Part shown: piece by piece, positions 8,106-16,347 of the stretch | How the letters are laid out: each line of letters begins with the position of its first letter | Numbering within the stretch: the stretch's first letter is position 1 | Assembly (NCBI RefSeq): GCF_003970865.1 | Contig: NZ_RXLZ01000025.1 | Span: 1 to 62,541 of the forward strand | Source of the DNA: Stenotrophomonas maltophilia | GTDB lineage: Bacteria; Pseudomonadota; Gammaproteobacteria; Xanthomonadales; Xanthomonadaceae | Length of the DNA stretch: 62,541 bases | Reading direction: 5' to 3' | Notes under the pieces: generated by a model | Databases searched by the model: none | The model's input: only the letters and a program-made list of their open reading frames with translations | What the model was told of the DNA's origin: nothing | Translations under genes and position numbers: made by a program

Positions 8106-11100
8106 TCACTGGATCTGCCTCCACGACTGGCGACCACACGGGTAAGGCAAGTACATCGGTTTCGCACCTGCCACCGAAATCTGCATCAGGCAGGCCTCGC
8201 CCGGCGGCGTCGGTGGAGGAGTCCCTGGCTCACCCGGATCCGGCGGCGCAAGGCGAGGGACCACAGAGGTGGTGACATCCCTGACCGGTGCGTTACCGCC
8301 CGTTTCCAGGGGTACACCAGCCGTACCTGCCCCCGGCGACGTGCCATCCGGTGCACCGAAGCGCACCTGCGACATTGCCGCTTCGCCACTGCCGGCCTGC
8401 AGGCCAAACACCCAGTTCGCGCCATCCACCGAGCAGCCCTTGGCCTCGGACGGGATATAGGTTGGCATGAACACCACTCCGGAAACGATGCGCGGATTGC
8501 CGACTGCACGCTCCTTGTCGGACAGCGTTACGGTCCAGCCGCGGCTAAGCGTCGGAATAGTGCCCGGCAGCAGGGTACGAACGTCATTCTCAAACTGTGC
8601 CGCGAACGGACGCAGATTGGCCGAGGTCAACGTGGCACTGGGCTGCCCGGTTTCGACGTCATTGATACCATAGAGCGCCTGCACCGCGGCATCGTTCTCA
8701 TCGCCGTAGTACGAGAAGCTGCCGGTCCCGAAGATCAGCATCACGCCACCGGACGGGCCCGCGGTGACCGTCATGCCGCCGGTGATCGGTTGGCGATAGG
8801 TCCGCTTGTCGCTGCGATCGACATGGGTATCGGTGGTGAACAGCGGAACTGTCGGTACCGCGTCGGCGCGCAGGTCGAACTTCCAGACCGCTCCTCGCTT
8901 GTCAGCACCATAGACGGTATCGGCAAGACCATCGCGGACCCGTTCGTTCTGTCCAGCCCCGCCCCAGCGATCGACCACGACGATGTTGCCCAGCCCATTG
9001 CTACCGGCGGGCAGATCCGTACCCGACTCGACCGCCTCGATCATGCGGATGGTCGGCGTATTGCCGGCCGCCATGTCGACCACGAACAACACGGCTTTGC
9101 CACTCTCGCTTTCATAGCCATTGCCAAAGATCGCCCGGAAGCCCACTGAGCCATCGGCGTTCTTCATCGGCACGATCACCGGCTTGCCCAGCACATGGCC
9201 GATATTCGCTCGCACATCGTCATCCAGTGCAGCGTTGAGATCACTGATTTCCCATAGCAGCGAGCCGGTGCCACCGAACTCGGCAGGATCGGACACATCC
9301 AGCGCAAACACGCTGCGGCCACCAGCACCGGCCGTACCCACCAGCGAGGTGGTCCAACCGCTGCTGCCATAGGTATCGCTGATTGTCACTGGACCATCGA
9401 CGTAGTAGCGATGCTGGAAGCGCTGGATGTTCTGGTTGGTGGGATCGTTGGGCAACAACAGATTGCCCATATGACCCAACGACGTGGATGGGATATAGGC
9501 AAACAGCTCCTTGCCACCATCGCTGTCCATCTCGCCATCCGCGCCCATGCCGCCATCAAAGGCGTGCAGCATCCCGTCGTTGGCAGCCGCGTAGACCATG
9601 TAGCGTCGGTCATTGCGCTTGGTGACCATGTAGTCGGCATAACTGGTGCCCATCGCGCCTGGCAGGCGACGAAAACCGTAGTCATCCAGCGGCGAGCTCA
9701 GGGCCGGTGTAGAAGTGATGATGTCGCCAAGCACCGTACTGCGGTCGCGCAACTTGCCGCCGCTGCGCTTTTCATTGGCCGTGTCTCCACGCAGGTACGC
9801 CACCGCGGTCGCCGAATCCGTGGCGAGTCCTTCCAGTTCCGAAGCACTGCAGATCAGCATGCCCGGATACATCACACCCGACTTGTCGCACAGGTTGGCC
9901 AGGCTGACATTACTGCCAGTGAAATCAACCAGTTCGCCGTTGCGCCAGAACCGGATGCGGCGTGATGCGGCCGCTGGCATCTTCGCCGACGCTTCCCATG
10001 CCTCCTCCGAGACAATCCTGCGCGTTGAATCGTCCACTTTCAGCGAGTAGGCATGCAACCTGCCATACCAGTCGGTGCCGTTGTTGGTCGCCTCATAGAA
10101 CGGCTCCACGGACAGCGAACCCACGCCGATGCGTGCACCGGTGAGAGAGCGCGAACCAGACGGTGTGGCGCCCTGCGCGACATTACTGATGATGCGACGC
10201 ATGGCGGCAGTGATTTCGGCCGGGCGCGTGGCGTTGACCATTTCACCACGGGTGTCATAGACCGCGTTCCACAGTTCATCCACCGCCTCCGGCCTGAGGT
10301 CCTGCGTCGTGGTCGGGAAGTTGGGCTTGACCACGTACGGATCGGGACTGAGCACCCAGGGGCGCTTTGGATCCGGAAGATATTTGACGCCGAACTCTTT
10401 GCCCTGCGTACCCAGCGTCACACCGTAGAAATTCATGTGCAGCTTCCTGTTGCAGTCCAATGACGGGTCCGGACTGGAACTGCTGCACTCTGCAGGAACC
10501 GGCACAGAGCTGTTATCAAGGTCTTCGACCAGCGGGCCCTCGTAGTAAGGCGCCACCAGGTCCTTCATCAGAGTATTGTTGCCGCTTTCATTGATGTACC
10601 CATCAGTGAACAGCATGCCCGCATTCTTCTGGCAAGCCAGCAGCACAGGCGCACCTTCATCCGTGCGCTGGAACTGCTGGCCAAGGTATCTTGCGGCAGA
10701 ACGGTTAGGCGTGGAGCCACTGGCTCGCATTCTGCTCATGATGTCGTACAGCAACTTCGACTTTTCGGTCTCGTCGGTCATGTTGTGCATCTTGACCTCC
10801 TCCCGATCGTTGATTCGGAACCAGCCCACGCGCAGGTTCGTAGTGCCATGCAGCGCATTGGTGGCCGCACCGATCAAGGCTTCGCGACGGGTCCGATACA
10901 GGCTGAACCAGTTGGCGAAGTTCCGCATCGCGTTGTTGAACTTGACCTGATCCTTGTTGAAGTTATCCAGCTTGATCTCATACTTGTAGAGCGTACCCGG
11001 GCGCCCGCCAACTGGGTTGGTCACCGCCACCGGGGATGCGGTATAGCCGTAATCGGCTGGCAGCGAGGCCGGGTTTTCCAGGAAGAACGTGGCCGGATAG

Positions 11101-11864
11101 AACACCATTGCGGCACTGCAGTTTCTGCTCAGCGTCACCTTCTTGTTCAGCACAGCGAAGCCGTCCTTCACACTACTGTTTCCGCCTCTTCCGCTGGTAA
11201 TATCGCTGCAGCGATTGTCTTCAATCCTCGTATCTTTCGGCAGTTCCATACCGCTATAGAACTGAAAACGCCAGTTTGCGGCTTTTCCGCTCACGACAAT
11301 GGACTTCATTGTCGAATCGGCGGTGAGGTCAAGGGTGCCGGTCTTCTTGCCGTCTGGCGTGCCCGGTCGCGGATCCAGGGGCGCTGCGGCCGGATCAATC
11401 GGATCACCTGGGAAATTGGCAGCCGAGCCCGTGAGCCCGGTTTTCCACGATTCATAGGTCTCGCGAGGATCAAAGTAGGAGCCGTTGACATCCGGAGATC
11501 GCACAAAGCCATAGGCATCCAATGGCGGAACTGCCAGATTTGAATCCCGGCCATAGTTTGGGAAAACATAGTGATACAAGTTCCCGAAATCGACATAGCC
11601 GTACGCCGCACTGCCACTGTAGAAGCTCGTCCCGTTCCAACGATAGACACCGTCGCGGGTATTGTTCAGCGTCTCCCACAGCATCGAACCGGAATCATCC
11701 AGTGCCATCAGGAAGGCCGGTGCCGTCTGCACCTGAATGTTCAGCGGCGCCTGTGCAAGCGTGCCCTGGCCCTGGGCCGCCATCAGGGTATAGATGAAGT
11801 AGCCCCCACCCAGCGCCAGTGCGGCGCCACCTGCGGCCATGAAGCGGAATTTGCGCGAAGCCAT
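8106..11864 (-). CDS. pilY1: Type IV pilus tip adhesin/assembly factor PilY1
   Basis: The 1252-residue protein starts with a hydrophobic export segment (about residues 8-30), then has a von Willebrand A-like metal site DDSGSM near residue 55. The C-terminal half has the PilY1 beta-propeller signatures, including GKLRDRSTVLGDIITSTPAL and the FVxxAANDGMLHAFD-type repeat (here MVYAAANDGMLHAFDGG), followed by an acidic Asp/Gly loop suited to calcium binding. PilY1 primes pili with the minor pilins, antagonises PilT retraction and mediates adhesion and surface sensing. It sits between pilX and pilE. Base composition is visibly less GC-rich than in surrounding housekeeping genes. Confidence 0.95.
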   Translation of the reverse strand: MASRKFRFMAAGGAALALGGGYFIYTLMAAQGQGTLAQAPLNIQVQTAPAFLMALDDSGSMLWETLNNTRDGVYRWNGTSFYSGSAAYGYVDFGNLYHYVFPNYGRDSNLAVPPLDAYGFVRSPDVNGSYFDPRETYESWKTGLTGSAANFPGDPIDPAAAPLDPRPGTPDGKKTGTLDLTADSTMKSIVVSGKAANWRFQFYSGMELPKDTRIEDNRCSDITSGRGGNSSVKDGFAVLNKKVTLSRNCSAAMVFYPATFFLENPASLPADYGYTASPVAVTNPVGGRPGTLYKYEIKLDNFNKDQVKFNNAMRNFANWFSLYRTRREALIGAATNALHGTTNLRVGWFRINDREEVKMHNMTDETEKSKLLYDIMSRMRASGSTPNRSAARYLGQQFQRTDEGAPVLLACQKNAGMLFTDGYINESGNNTLMKDLVAPYYEGPLVEDLDNSSVPVPAECSSSSPDPSLDCNRKLHMNFYGVTLGTQGKEFGVKYLPDPKRPWVLSPDPYVVKPNFPTTTQDLRPEAVDELWNAVYDTRGEMVNATRPAEITAAMRRIISNVAQGATPSGSRSLTGARIGVGSLSVEPFYEATNNGTDWYGRLHAYSLKVDDSTRRIVSEEAWEASAKMPAAASRRIRFWRNGELVDFTGSNVSLANLCDKSGVMYPGMLICSASELEGLATDSATAVAYLRGDTANEKRSGGKLRDRSTVLGDIITSTPALSSPLDDYGFRRLPGAMGTSYADYMVTKRNDRRYMVYAAANDGMLHAFDGGMGADGEMDSDGGKELFAYIPSTSLGHMGNLLLPNDPTNQNIQRFQHRYYVDGPVTISDTYGSSGWTTSLVGTAGAGGRSVFALDVSDPAEFGGTGSLLWEISDLNAALDDDVRANIGHVLGKPVIVPMKNADGSVGFRAIFGNGYESESGKAVLFVVDMAAGNTPTIRMIEAVESGTDLPAGSNGLGNIVVVDRWGGAGQNERVRDGLADTVYGADKRGAVWKFDLRADAVPTVPLFTTDTHVDRSDKRTYRQPITGGMTVTAGPSGGVMLIFGTGSFSYYGDENDAAVQALYGINDVETGQPSATLTSANLRPFAAQFENDVRTLLPGTIPTLSRGWTVTLSDKERAVGNPRIVSGVVFMPTYIPSEAKGCSVDGANWVFGLQAGSGEAAMSQVRFGAPDGTSPGAGTAGVPLETGGNAPVRDVTTSVVPRLAPPDPGEPGTPPPTPPGEACLMQISVAGAKPMYLPYPCGRQSWRQIQ

Positions 11865-11875
11865 GGCCTGCGTCC

Positions 11876-12394
11876 TCAGAGTTTGAATACGGTATCGATG
11901 ACAACTGCGGACGAGCTGGCATCCGCATCGTCAGTGGCGAACCCAGTGATCTGGTAGATCGGCGTGATGTCTTCCAGTGGTCGCCCCATCTCCAGTGCCG
12001 ATTCACCAATTACGCAACTGTCGATCTGCCTTACATTGACGGCAGAGCGAGTATCGTCGCGGCGCTCTACGGCCCAATCGGCCGGGTCGAATCCATCATC
12101 GCAGACCCGCGACACATCGCTGGCCTGCACCAGGCTCTCGTCGCCGACATCCTTGCGATTGGCGATCTGTTCCACCGTGCGCTCGGCTGCACGCACCACG
12201 CCTTCTGAATTCTGGAACGCCCGGTTGGCGGCTCGGTAATTGGCTGCCATCTTCTCCTGCATGCCCGCCACCTGCATGCCAGCGATACCCAGCAATGCCA
12301 GCAGGATGAGCATGATCAACGAGACATACAGCACCGCACCACGCTGCTGGCGGGGAGCAGTGACCGGCCTGAACGAACGCTGGAAATGGGCCAT
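11876..12394 (-). CDS. pilX: Minor pilin assembly protein PilX
   Basis: This 172-residue protein has the PilX N-terminus: basic leader, QQRGAVLYVSLIMLILLALLGIAGMQ-like membrane helix without the strict FTLIEL motif, then a soluble domain with two cysteines (around residues 98 and 127). It lies 11 bp before pilY1 and directly after pilW, matching the conserved order. PilX helps form the pilus-tip priming complex. Confidence 0.93.
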   Translation of the reverse strand: MAHFQRSFRPVTAPRQQRGAVLYVSLIMLILLALLGIAGMQVAGMQEKMAANYRAANRAFQNSEGVVRAAERTVEQIANRKDVGDESLVQASDVSRVCDDGFDPADWAVERRDDTRSAVNVRQIDSCVIGESALEMGRPLEDITPIYQITGFATDDADASSSAVVIDTVFKL

Positions 12395-12396
12395 GA

Positions 12397-13563
12397 TCAG
12401 TTTCCGAACAAGCGATTGCGCAGGGCAATCGAGACTTCATAACTGGAGCGGTAGCGACCGTCGGGCTTGTCACTGTTGGTGAACTCAACGCCGAGCACCG
12501 ATAGCGCATTGGCCGATTGGGCCGAGGACGACGGCGATGGGCTACGCGCCAGCAATCCGACCTGCACCTGCCCCACACGTAACCACTGTGCGGCACCTTC
12601 GGCATTGGCATCCGTGCTGACCCCGTCGGCTGCGGCGAGCTGGGTGATGTTGCCGGCCGGCGGAGCGCTGATACTGATGTTGGCGGTGTTGTCCAGGCCG
12701 TACATCAGCTGCAGGCTTTCGACGCCTTCCACGAGCTCTTCATTGATCTTGTACTCCCCATCGCTATCGGCACGCGCTCGCCGCAGACCAGGCTGTTTCG
12801 TCTCCGGATTGATACCCACGTAATAGACCATCGACTCGGCGCGATAGAGCATCGTCTGCCCGGTTGGCTGCGCCACGTAGCGCGACAGATCCAGAGAGGT
12901 CGCAGTCACCCGCGCAGCGCTCAACGTGCCTGCGAACACATCGGCATGCCCACAGTCAGCGATGCCGAACAGAGTGGGCGTGCTGATGCCATCGCTGGTC
13001 AGGCGCGCGACGTGGTCACTGTCCACGTCCAAGAGTGCATCGCCGCCATCGGAAGAGATCGCCGTGACCGGCACCCCCATGGGGGCGAAGAAGCGGAGCA
13101 ACAGCACATCGCTGCCGCCGGCCGGTGCCGGGCTCAATCCGGCGATCGCAGCCGGCAGGCCTTGCGGCGCGGACCAGTCCGCGCCTAGCGCCAGACTGCC
13201 GCCGGGAGCCGTGTCGGGAGCGTCGAAGCCCTGGATGGAAACACTGAAATCCAACGGACTGCCAGCACCGGAGGTCGCACCGAGATGCGATACCGGGTCT
13301 CCCTGGTTCTTTACTACATGGGCCTGGTCGTTGACGCAGCCCATGTGCCCGGCCATTCGGATGTCCCGCTCCAGGAAGTCCAACGCGAATCGTGCATTTT
13401 CCTGAACGCGGGATGCTCCCTCAGACAGGCGCGAAGCCGTCTGTGAGGCAATGAACACCTGGACCACGCCCAGCATCAACACCAGGCTGATCACCAGCGC
13501 GACCATCAGTTCGACCAGCGATAGACCAGCCATGGCGGTACGACGTTTCATGGTCATGCTCAC
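12397..13563 (-). CDS. pilW: Minor pilin PilW
   Basis: The 388-residue prepilin-like protein begins with a short basic leader and the MAGLSLVELMVALVIS motif (processing after glycine, glutamate at +5). The long C-terminal domain with the 'VESLQLMYGLD' and 'VQVGLLARS' stretches is characteristic of PilW. Its ATG overlaps the pilV stop by four bases, which fixes the start. It belongs to the tip complex with PilV, PilX and PilY1. Confidence 0.93.
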   Translation of the reverse strand: MSMTMKRRTAMAGLSLVELMVALVISLVLMLGVVQVFIASQTASRLSEGASRVQENARFALDFLERDIRMAGHMGCVNDQAHVVKNQGDPVSHLGATSGAGSPLDFSVSIQGFDAPDTAPGGSLALGADWSAPQGLPAAIAGLSPAPAGGSDVLLLRFFAPMGVPVTAISSDGGDALLDVDSDHVARLTSDGISTPTLFGIADCGHADVFAGTLSAARVTATSLDLSRYVAQPTGQTMLYRAESMVYYVGINPETKQPGLRRARADSDGEYKINEELVEGVESLQLMYGLDNTANISISAPPAGNITQLAAADGVSTDANAEGAAQWLRVGQVQVGLLARSPSPSSSAQSANALSVLGVEFTNSDKPDGRYRSSYEVSIALRNRLFGN

Positions 13564-14033
13564 AGTTCCGTCGCCAGAGCGAAGGTGGTGGCCTTGTCCG
13601 GATCATCCGGATCCCAGCGCTGGTCGCCCCAGGTGATCGCCACGTTCACGACGCCCCCCTTGTAGGTCACCTCGGCGCCGGCATCGTCACCCAGCGCCTT
13701 TACAACCTGGCATTGCCAACGTTCAATCTTTGCACCAATAGCGACGTCGCCGGTATCGGCCGTGCACGCCTTCTCTGCAGTTTTGCTTCCTGCCGCAAAC
13801 GACGCGGCGGTGTACCACGCCGCTTGATAGCGGTTGCTGCGCATCTGTTCGGTCAGGTCGTAGGCGAGATTGGTCGCTTGGGTACGGTAGTTGGCGCTCT
13901 GCACGAAGCGGACGTTCATGGTCTGCAGCAGGGCGAATCCCAGCAGGCCGAATGCCAACACGATGATCGCAATCAGCACTTCCAGCAGAGTGAAGCCCCC
14001 CGCCTGGCGCGCGCGGATGGAACGCGGATTCAT
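13560..14033 (-). CDS. pilV: Minor pilin PilV
   Basis: The 157-residue prepilin has a GGFTLLEVLIAIIVLAFGLLG N-terminus, the typical PilV form, followed by MNVRFVQSANYRTQATNLAYDL, also family-typical. Cysteines near residues 92 and 109 may form a disulfide. It overlaps both neighbours by four bases, indicating translational coupling in the minor pilin operon. Confidence 0.93.
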   Translation of the reverse strand: MNPRSIRARQAGGFTLLEVLIAIIVLAFGLLGFALLQTMNVRFVQSANYRTQATNLAYDLTEQMRSNRYQAAWYTAASFAAGSKTAEKACTADTGDVAIGAKIERWQCQVVKALGDDAGAEVTYKGGVVNVAITWGDQRWDPDDPDKATTFALATEL

Positions 14034-14545
14034 GAACAGGTTTCCTTTGTGCTGCGGATCTGCCCAGAGGCATTTACCGTCAGAGTGCGTTTGTTCAGTG
14101 CGCCCTTGCTGCAGACATCCGGCTCCAGCAGGATCGACTGATCGCTGGCGGCTCTGCGGCGCCCCCGCCCATCGAAGGCGATCTCTTCCGACGGCCCACT
14201 CAGTTGCAGCTTGGGGCTGCCACTGACGAACCGCAGTACGGTTTCCTCGGAGGACATCGTGCCATCACCATCGGTGTCAGCGAAGGCCAACATGCCGGCA
14301 GACCAGCTACCGTCACAGCTCGCGCCGTTGCTGCTGCCACACACGCCACCGCCGCGGTTGCTGCGAATTGCCTCGCTTCGTGCCAGGCTGAGCAGGCCCA
14401 GGACCTCATTGTTTGCCGACGCAACCCGATTCGAGCGGAGAGTGCTTTGGAAGCTCGGAAAGGCGATCGCGGCCACGATCGCCAGCACGGCAACCGTGAC
14501 CATCAACTCGACCAGCGTGAAGCCGTTTTGCCGGCGCAAAGACAT
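14030..14545 (-). CDS. fimT: Minor pilin FimT/FimU (GspH family)
   Basis: The 171-residue protein has the prepilin signature QNGFTLVELMVTVAV at residues 6-20 and a GspH/FimT C-terminal domain with a Cys-containing GGGVCGSSNGASC loop and a calcium-like DTDGDGTM turn. The start at 14545 has a GGGGAG ribosome site; the frame upstream lacks homology. It is first in the fimT-pilVWX-pilY1-pilE operon. FimT proteins of related species bind DNA in natural transformation, a possible second role (family knowledge, not visible here). Confidence 0.88.
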   Translation of the reverse strand: MSLRRQNGFTLVELMVTVAVLAIVAAIAFPSFQSTLRSNRVASANNEVLGLLSLARSEAIRSNRGGGVCGSSNGASCDGSWSAGMLAFADTDGDGTMSSEETVLRFVSGSPKLQLSGPSEEIAFDGRGRRRAASDQSILLEPDVCSKGALNKRTLTVNASGQIRSTKETCS

Positions 14546-14675
14546 TGGACGCTCCCCAGCGTGTTGATGGCCACGATGGGCCATCGCCCTGCCACCGGCA
14601 AGCGGCGGCAGGATGAACGGTCAATCCGGGGCGACGGGCGTCAACGCCTTGACTACCCGCCCTCCCCTACCGGTC

Positions 14676-14699
14676 CCGGCGCGATCCCCATCGCGCCGG
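14676..14699. terminator. Perfect hairpin between ppnN and the pilin operon
   Basis: A 10-bp perfect stem (14676-14685 with 14690-14699) has a four-base loop, just after the ppnN stop on the reverse strand. There is no T-run, so it may be a weak or Rho-assisted terminator. The 160 bp up to the pilin operon hold no gene. Confidence 0.45.
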
Positions 14700-14706
14700 C
14701 GCGGGC

Positions 14707-16095
14707 TCAGGCCAGCACCTGGTAGCAGGGCTGGTACTCGCCGGAGATCTTCATCCGGCGCTGCTCGACGAAGGCACGCAGCAGCCCGTCGAGGGCCTGC
14801 ATCATGTCCGGGTCGCCATGGATCTGGAACGGCCCGAACTGCTCGATGCGGCGCATGCCGTCTTCCTTCACGTTGCCGGCGACGATGCCCGAGAACGCCC
14901 GTCGCAGGTCGGCTGCCAGCGCGTGCGGGGCACGCCCGTGGTGCAGATCCAGCGCAGCCATCGCCTCGTGAGTCGGCACGAACGGCTGCTGGTACTCCCA
15001 CGGAATCTCGATCGACCAGTTGAAGAAGAACGAGTCCTTCTGCGCCAGGCGGTGCTCACGCACACGCTTGATGCCGTTGGCCATCTTCTTTGCCACCGCG
15101 ACCGGGTCGCCGATGACGATCTCGTAGCGCTCGGCGGCCGCGTCGCCCAGGGTCAGGCGGATGAACCGGTCGATCTGCTCGAAGTACGGCGCCGCCACCG
15201 TCGGGCCGGTCAGGATCAGCGGGAACGGCAGGTCCTTGTTTTCCTCGCGCAGCAGGATGCCGAGCAGGTACAGGATCTCCTCGGCGGTACCGACGCCACC
15301 GGCGAACACGATGATGCCGTGACCGATGCGGACGAAGGCCTCCAGGCGCTTCTCGATGTCCGGCATGATCACCAGGTGGTTGACGATCGGGTTCGGCGAC
15401 TCGGCCGCGATGATGCCCGGCTCGGTCAGGCCGATGTAACGCGTCACGGTGCGGCGCTGCTTGGCATGGGCAATGGTGGCGCCCTTCATCGGGCCCTTCA
15501 TCGCGCCCGGACCGCAGCCGGTGCAGATGTCCAGGCCGCGCAGGCCCAGCTCGTAACCCACCTGCTTGGTGTACAGGTATTCGTCGCGCGAGATCGAGTG
15601 GCCGCCCCAGCACACCACAAGGTTCGGGTCGCCCGGATTGAGGATGCGCGCGTTGCGCAGCAGGCCGAACACCGCGTTGGTGATGCCCTCGGACGACTCC
15701 AGCTCGGCCGCGTAGGCCGGGCCCATCTCGATGGCCATGTAAGCCAGGTCACGCACCACGGCGAACAGCAGTTCGGCGACGCCGCGGATGATCTCGCCAT
15801 CAACGAAGGCCATTGCCGGTGCATTGACCAGGTCGATGCGCACGCCGCGATCCTGCTGCGCCACCTGGATGTCGAAATCGGGATACAGATCGCGCGCCGC
15901 GCGCGGATCGTCAGAGGCACTGCCGCTGGTCAGCACGGCCAGCGCGCAGCGGCGCAGCAGCTCGTGCATGCCACCGGCAGAGGCATCGCGCAGGCGCGCC
16001 ACTTCGGCTCGCGACAACACATCCAGCCCACCGCGCGGGTAGATCCGCGCGTCCTGCACCGGCAGTGCACGGGCTGATTTTTCATTCGTGGTCAT
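14707..16095 (-). CDS. ppnN: Pyrimidine/purine nucleotide 5'-monophosphate nucleosidase
   Basis: The 462-residue protein matches E. coli PpnN (YgdH) along its whole length: N-terminal helical domain, a central LOG-type Rossmann domain with the phosphate-binding AGGVGTAEE loop, CTGCGPGAMKGPMKG, and a C-terminal domain with the nearly identical ADLRRAFSGIVAGNVKEDG segment. It cleaves nucleoside monophosphates to base and ribose phosphate; in E. coli it is activated by (p)ppGpp. ATG at 16095 is used; a TTG at 16101 has better spacing from GGAAG. A promoter and a terminator-like leader precede it, suggesting attenuation. Confidence 0.93.
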   Translation of the reverse strand: MTTNEKSARALPVQDARIYPRGGLDVLSRAEVARLRDASAGGMHELLRRCALAVLTSGSASDDPRAARDLYPDFDIQVAQQDRGVRIDLVNAPAMAFVDGEIIRGVAELLFAVVRDLAYMAIEMGPAYAAELESSEGITNAVFGLLRNARILNPGDPNLVVCWGGHSISRDEYLYTKQVGYELGLRGLDICTGCGPGAMKGPMKGATIAHAKQRRTVTRYIGLTEPGIIAAESPNPIVNHLVIMPDIEKRLEAFVRIGHGIIVFAGGVGTAEEILYLLGILLREENKDLPFPLILTGPTVAAPYFEQIDRFIRLTLGDAAAERYEIVIGDPVAVAKKMANGIKRVREHRLAQKDSFFFNWSIEIPWEYQQPFVPTHEAMAALDLHHGRAPHALAADLRRAFSGIVAGNVKEDGMRRIEQFGPFQIHGDPDMMQALDGLLRAFVEQRRMKISGEYQPCYQVLA

Positions 16096-16145
16096 GTCCA
16101 ATTTTTCGCTTCCTTCAAGGTTTCCGACTGTACTGCCGCCCCCTT

Positions 16146-16193
16146 AAAAAGCAAAACGGCCGGGAAGCCCGACCGTTGGATGTGTGCTTCCCG
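16146..16193 (-). promoter_or_regulatory. Candidate transcription attenuator in the ppnN leader
   Basis: On the reverse strand an intrinsic terminator (stem 16168-16177 with 16155-16164, one mismatch) runs into TTTTGCTTTTT, ending near 16146, which is upstream of the ppnN start. An alternative perfect 8-bp pairing, CGGGAAGC (16186-16193) with GCTTCCCG (16161-16168), would block the terminator's 5' arm and loop. Two mutually exclusive folds in a leader of about 145 bases fit attenuation; a stand-alone small RNA of about 95 bases is the alternative reading. Confidence 0.45.
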
Positions 16194-16246
16194 CGTTCGC
16201 CTTTCCGGGACCGCATCGGCGGCGTTGGCACCGCGCACATTTCCGG

Positions 16247-16275
16247 ATGCTACGCCGATGCCAGGTGACCTGCAA
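16247..16275 (-). promoter_or_regulatory. Predicted promoter of the ppnN leader
   Basis: TTGCAG (16270-16275) and TAGCAT (16247-16252) on the reverse strand are 17 bp apart. The expected transcription start is near 16240. It lies after the terminator of the TonB receptor gene, so it serves either ppnN or a small RNA. Confidence 0.5.
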
Positions 16276-16293
16276 GAACTTTCGCCTGAACGG

Positions 16294-16321
16294 AAAACGG
16301 CCGGGTTTCCCCGGCCGTTTT
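16294..16321 (-). terminator. Terminator of the TonB-dependent receptor gene
   Basis: A 12-bp perfect stem (16294-16305 with 16310-16321) with a four-base loop carries A4/T4 at its base. It lies 27 bp past the receptor stop codon and is symmetrical, so it could act in both directions. Confidence 0.8.
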
Positions 16322-16347
16322 CACTTACTGCTTCAGGCTCTGACGGA

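Noticed and set aside
14818..16077. 419-codon forward frame
   Set aside because: Antisense to ppnN with an Arg/His/Gln-rich composition typical of shadows.
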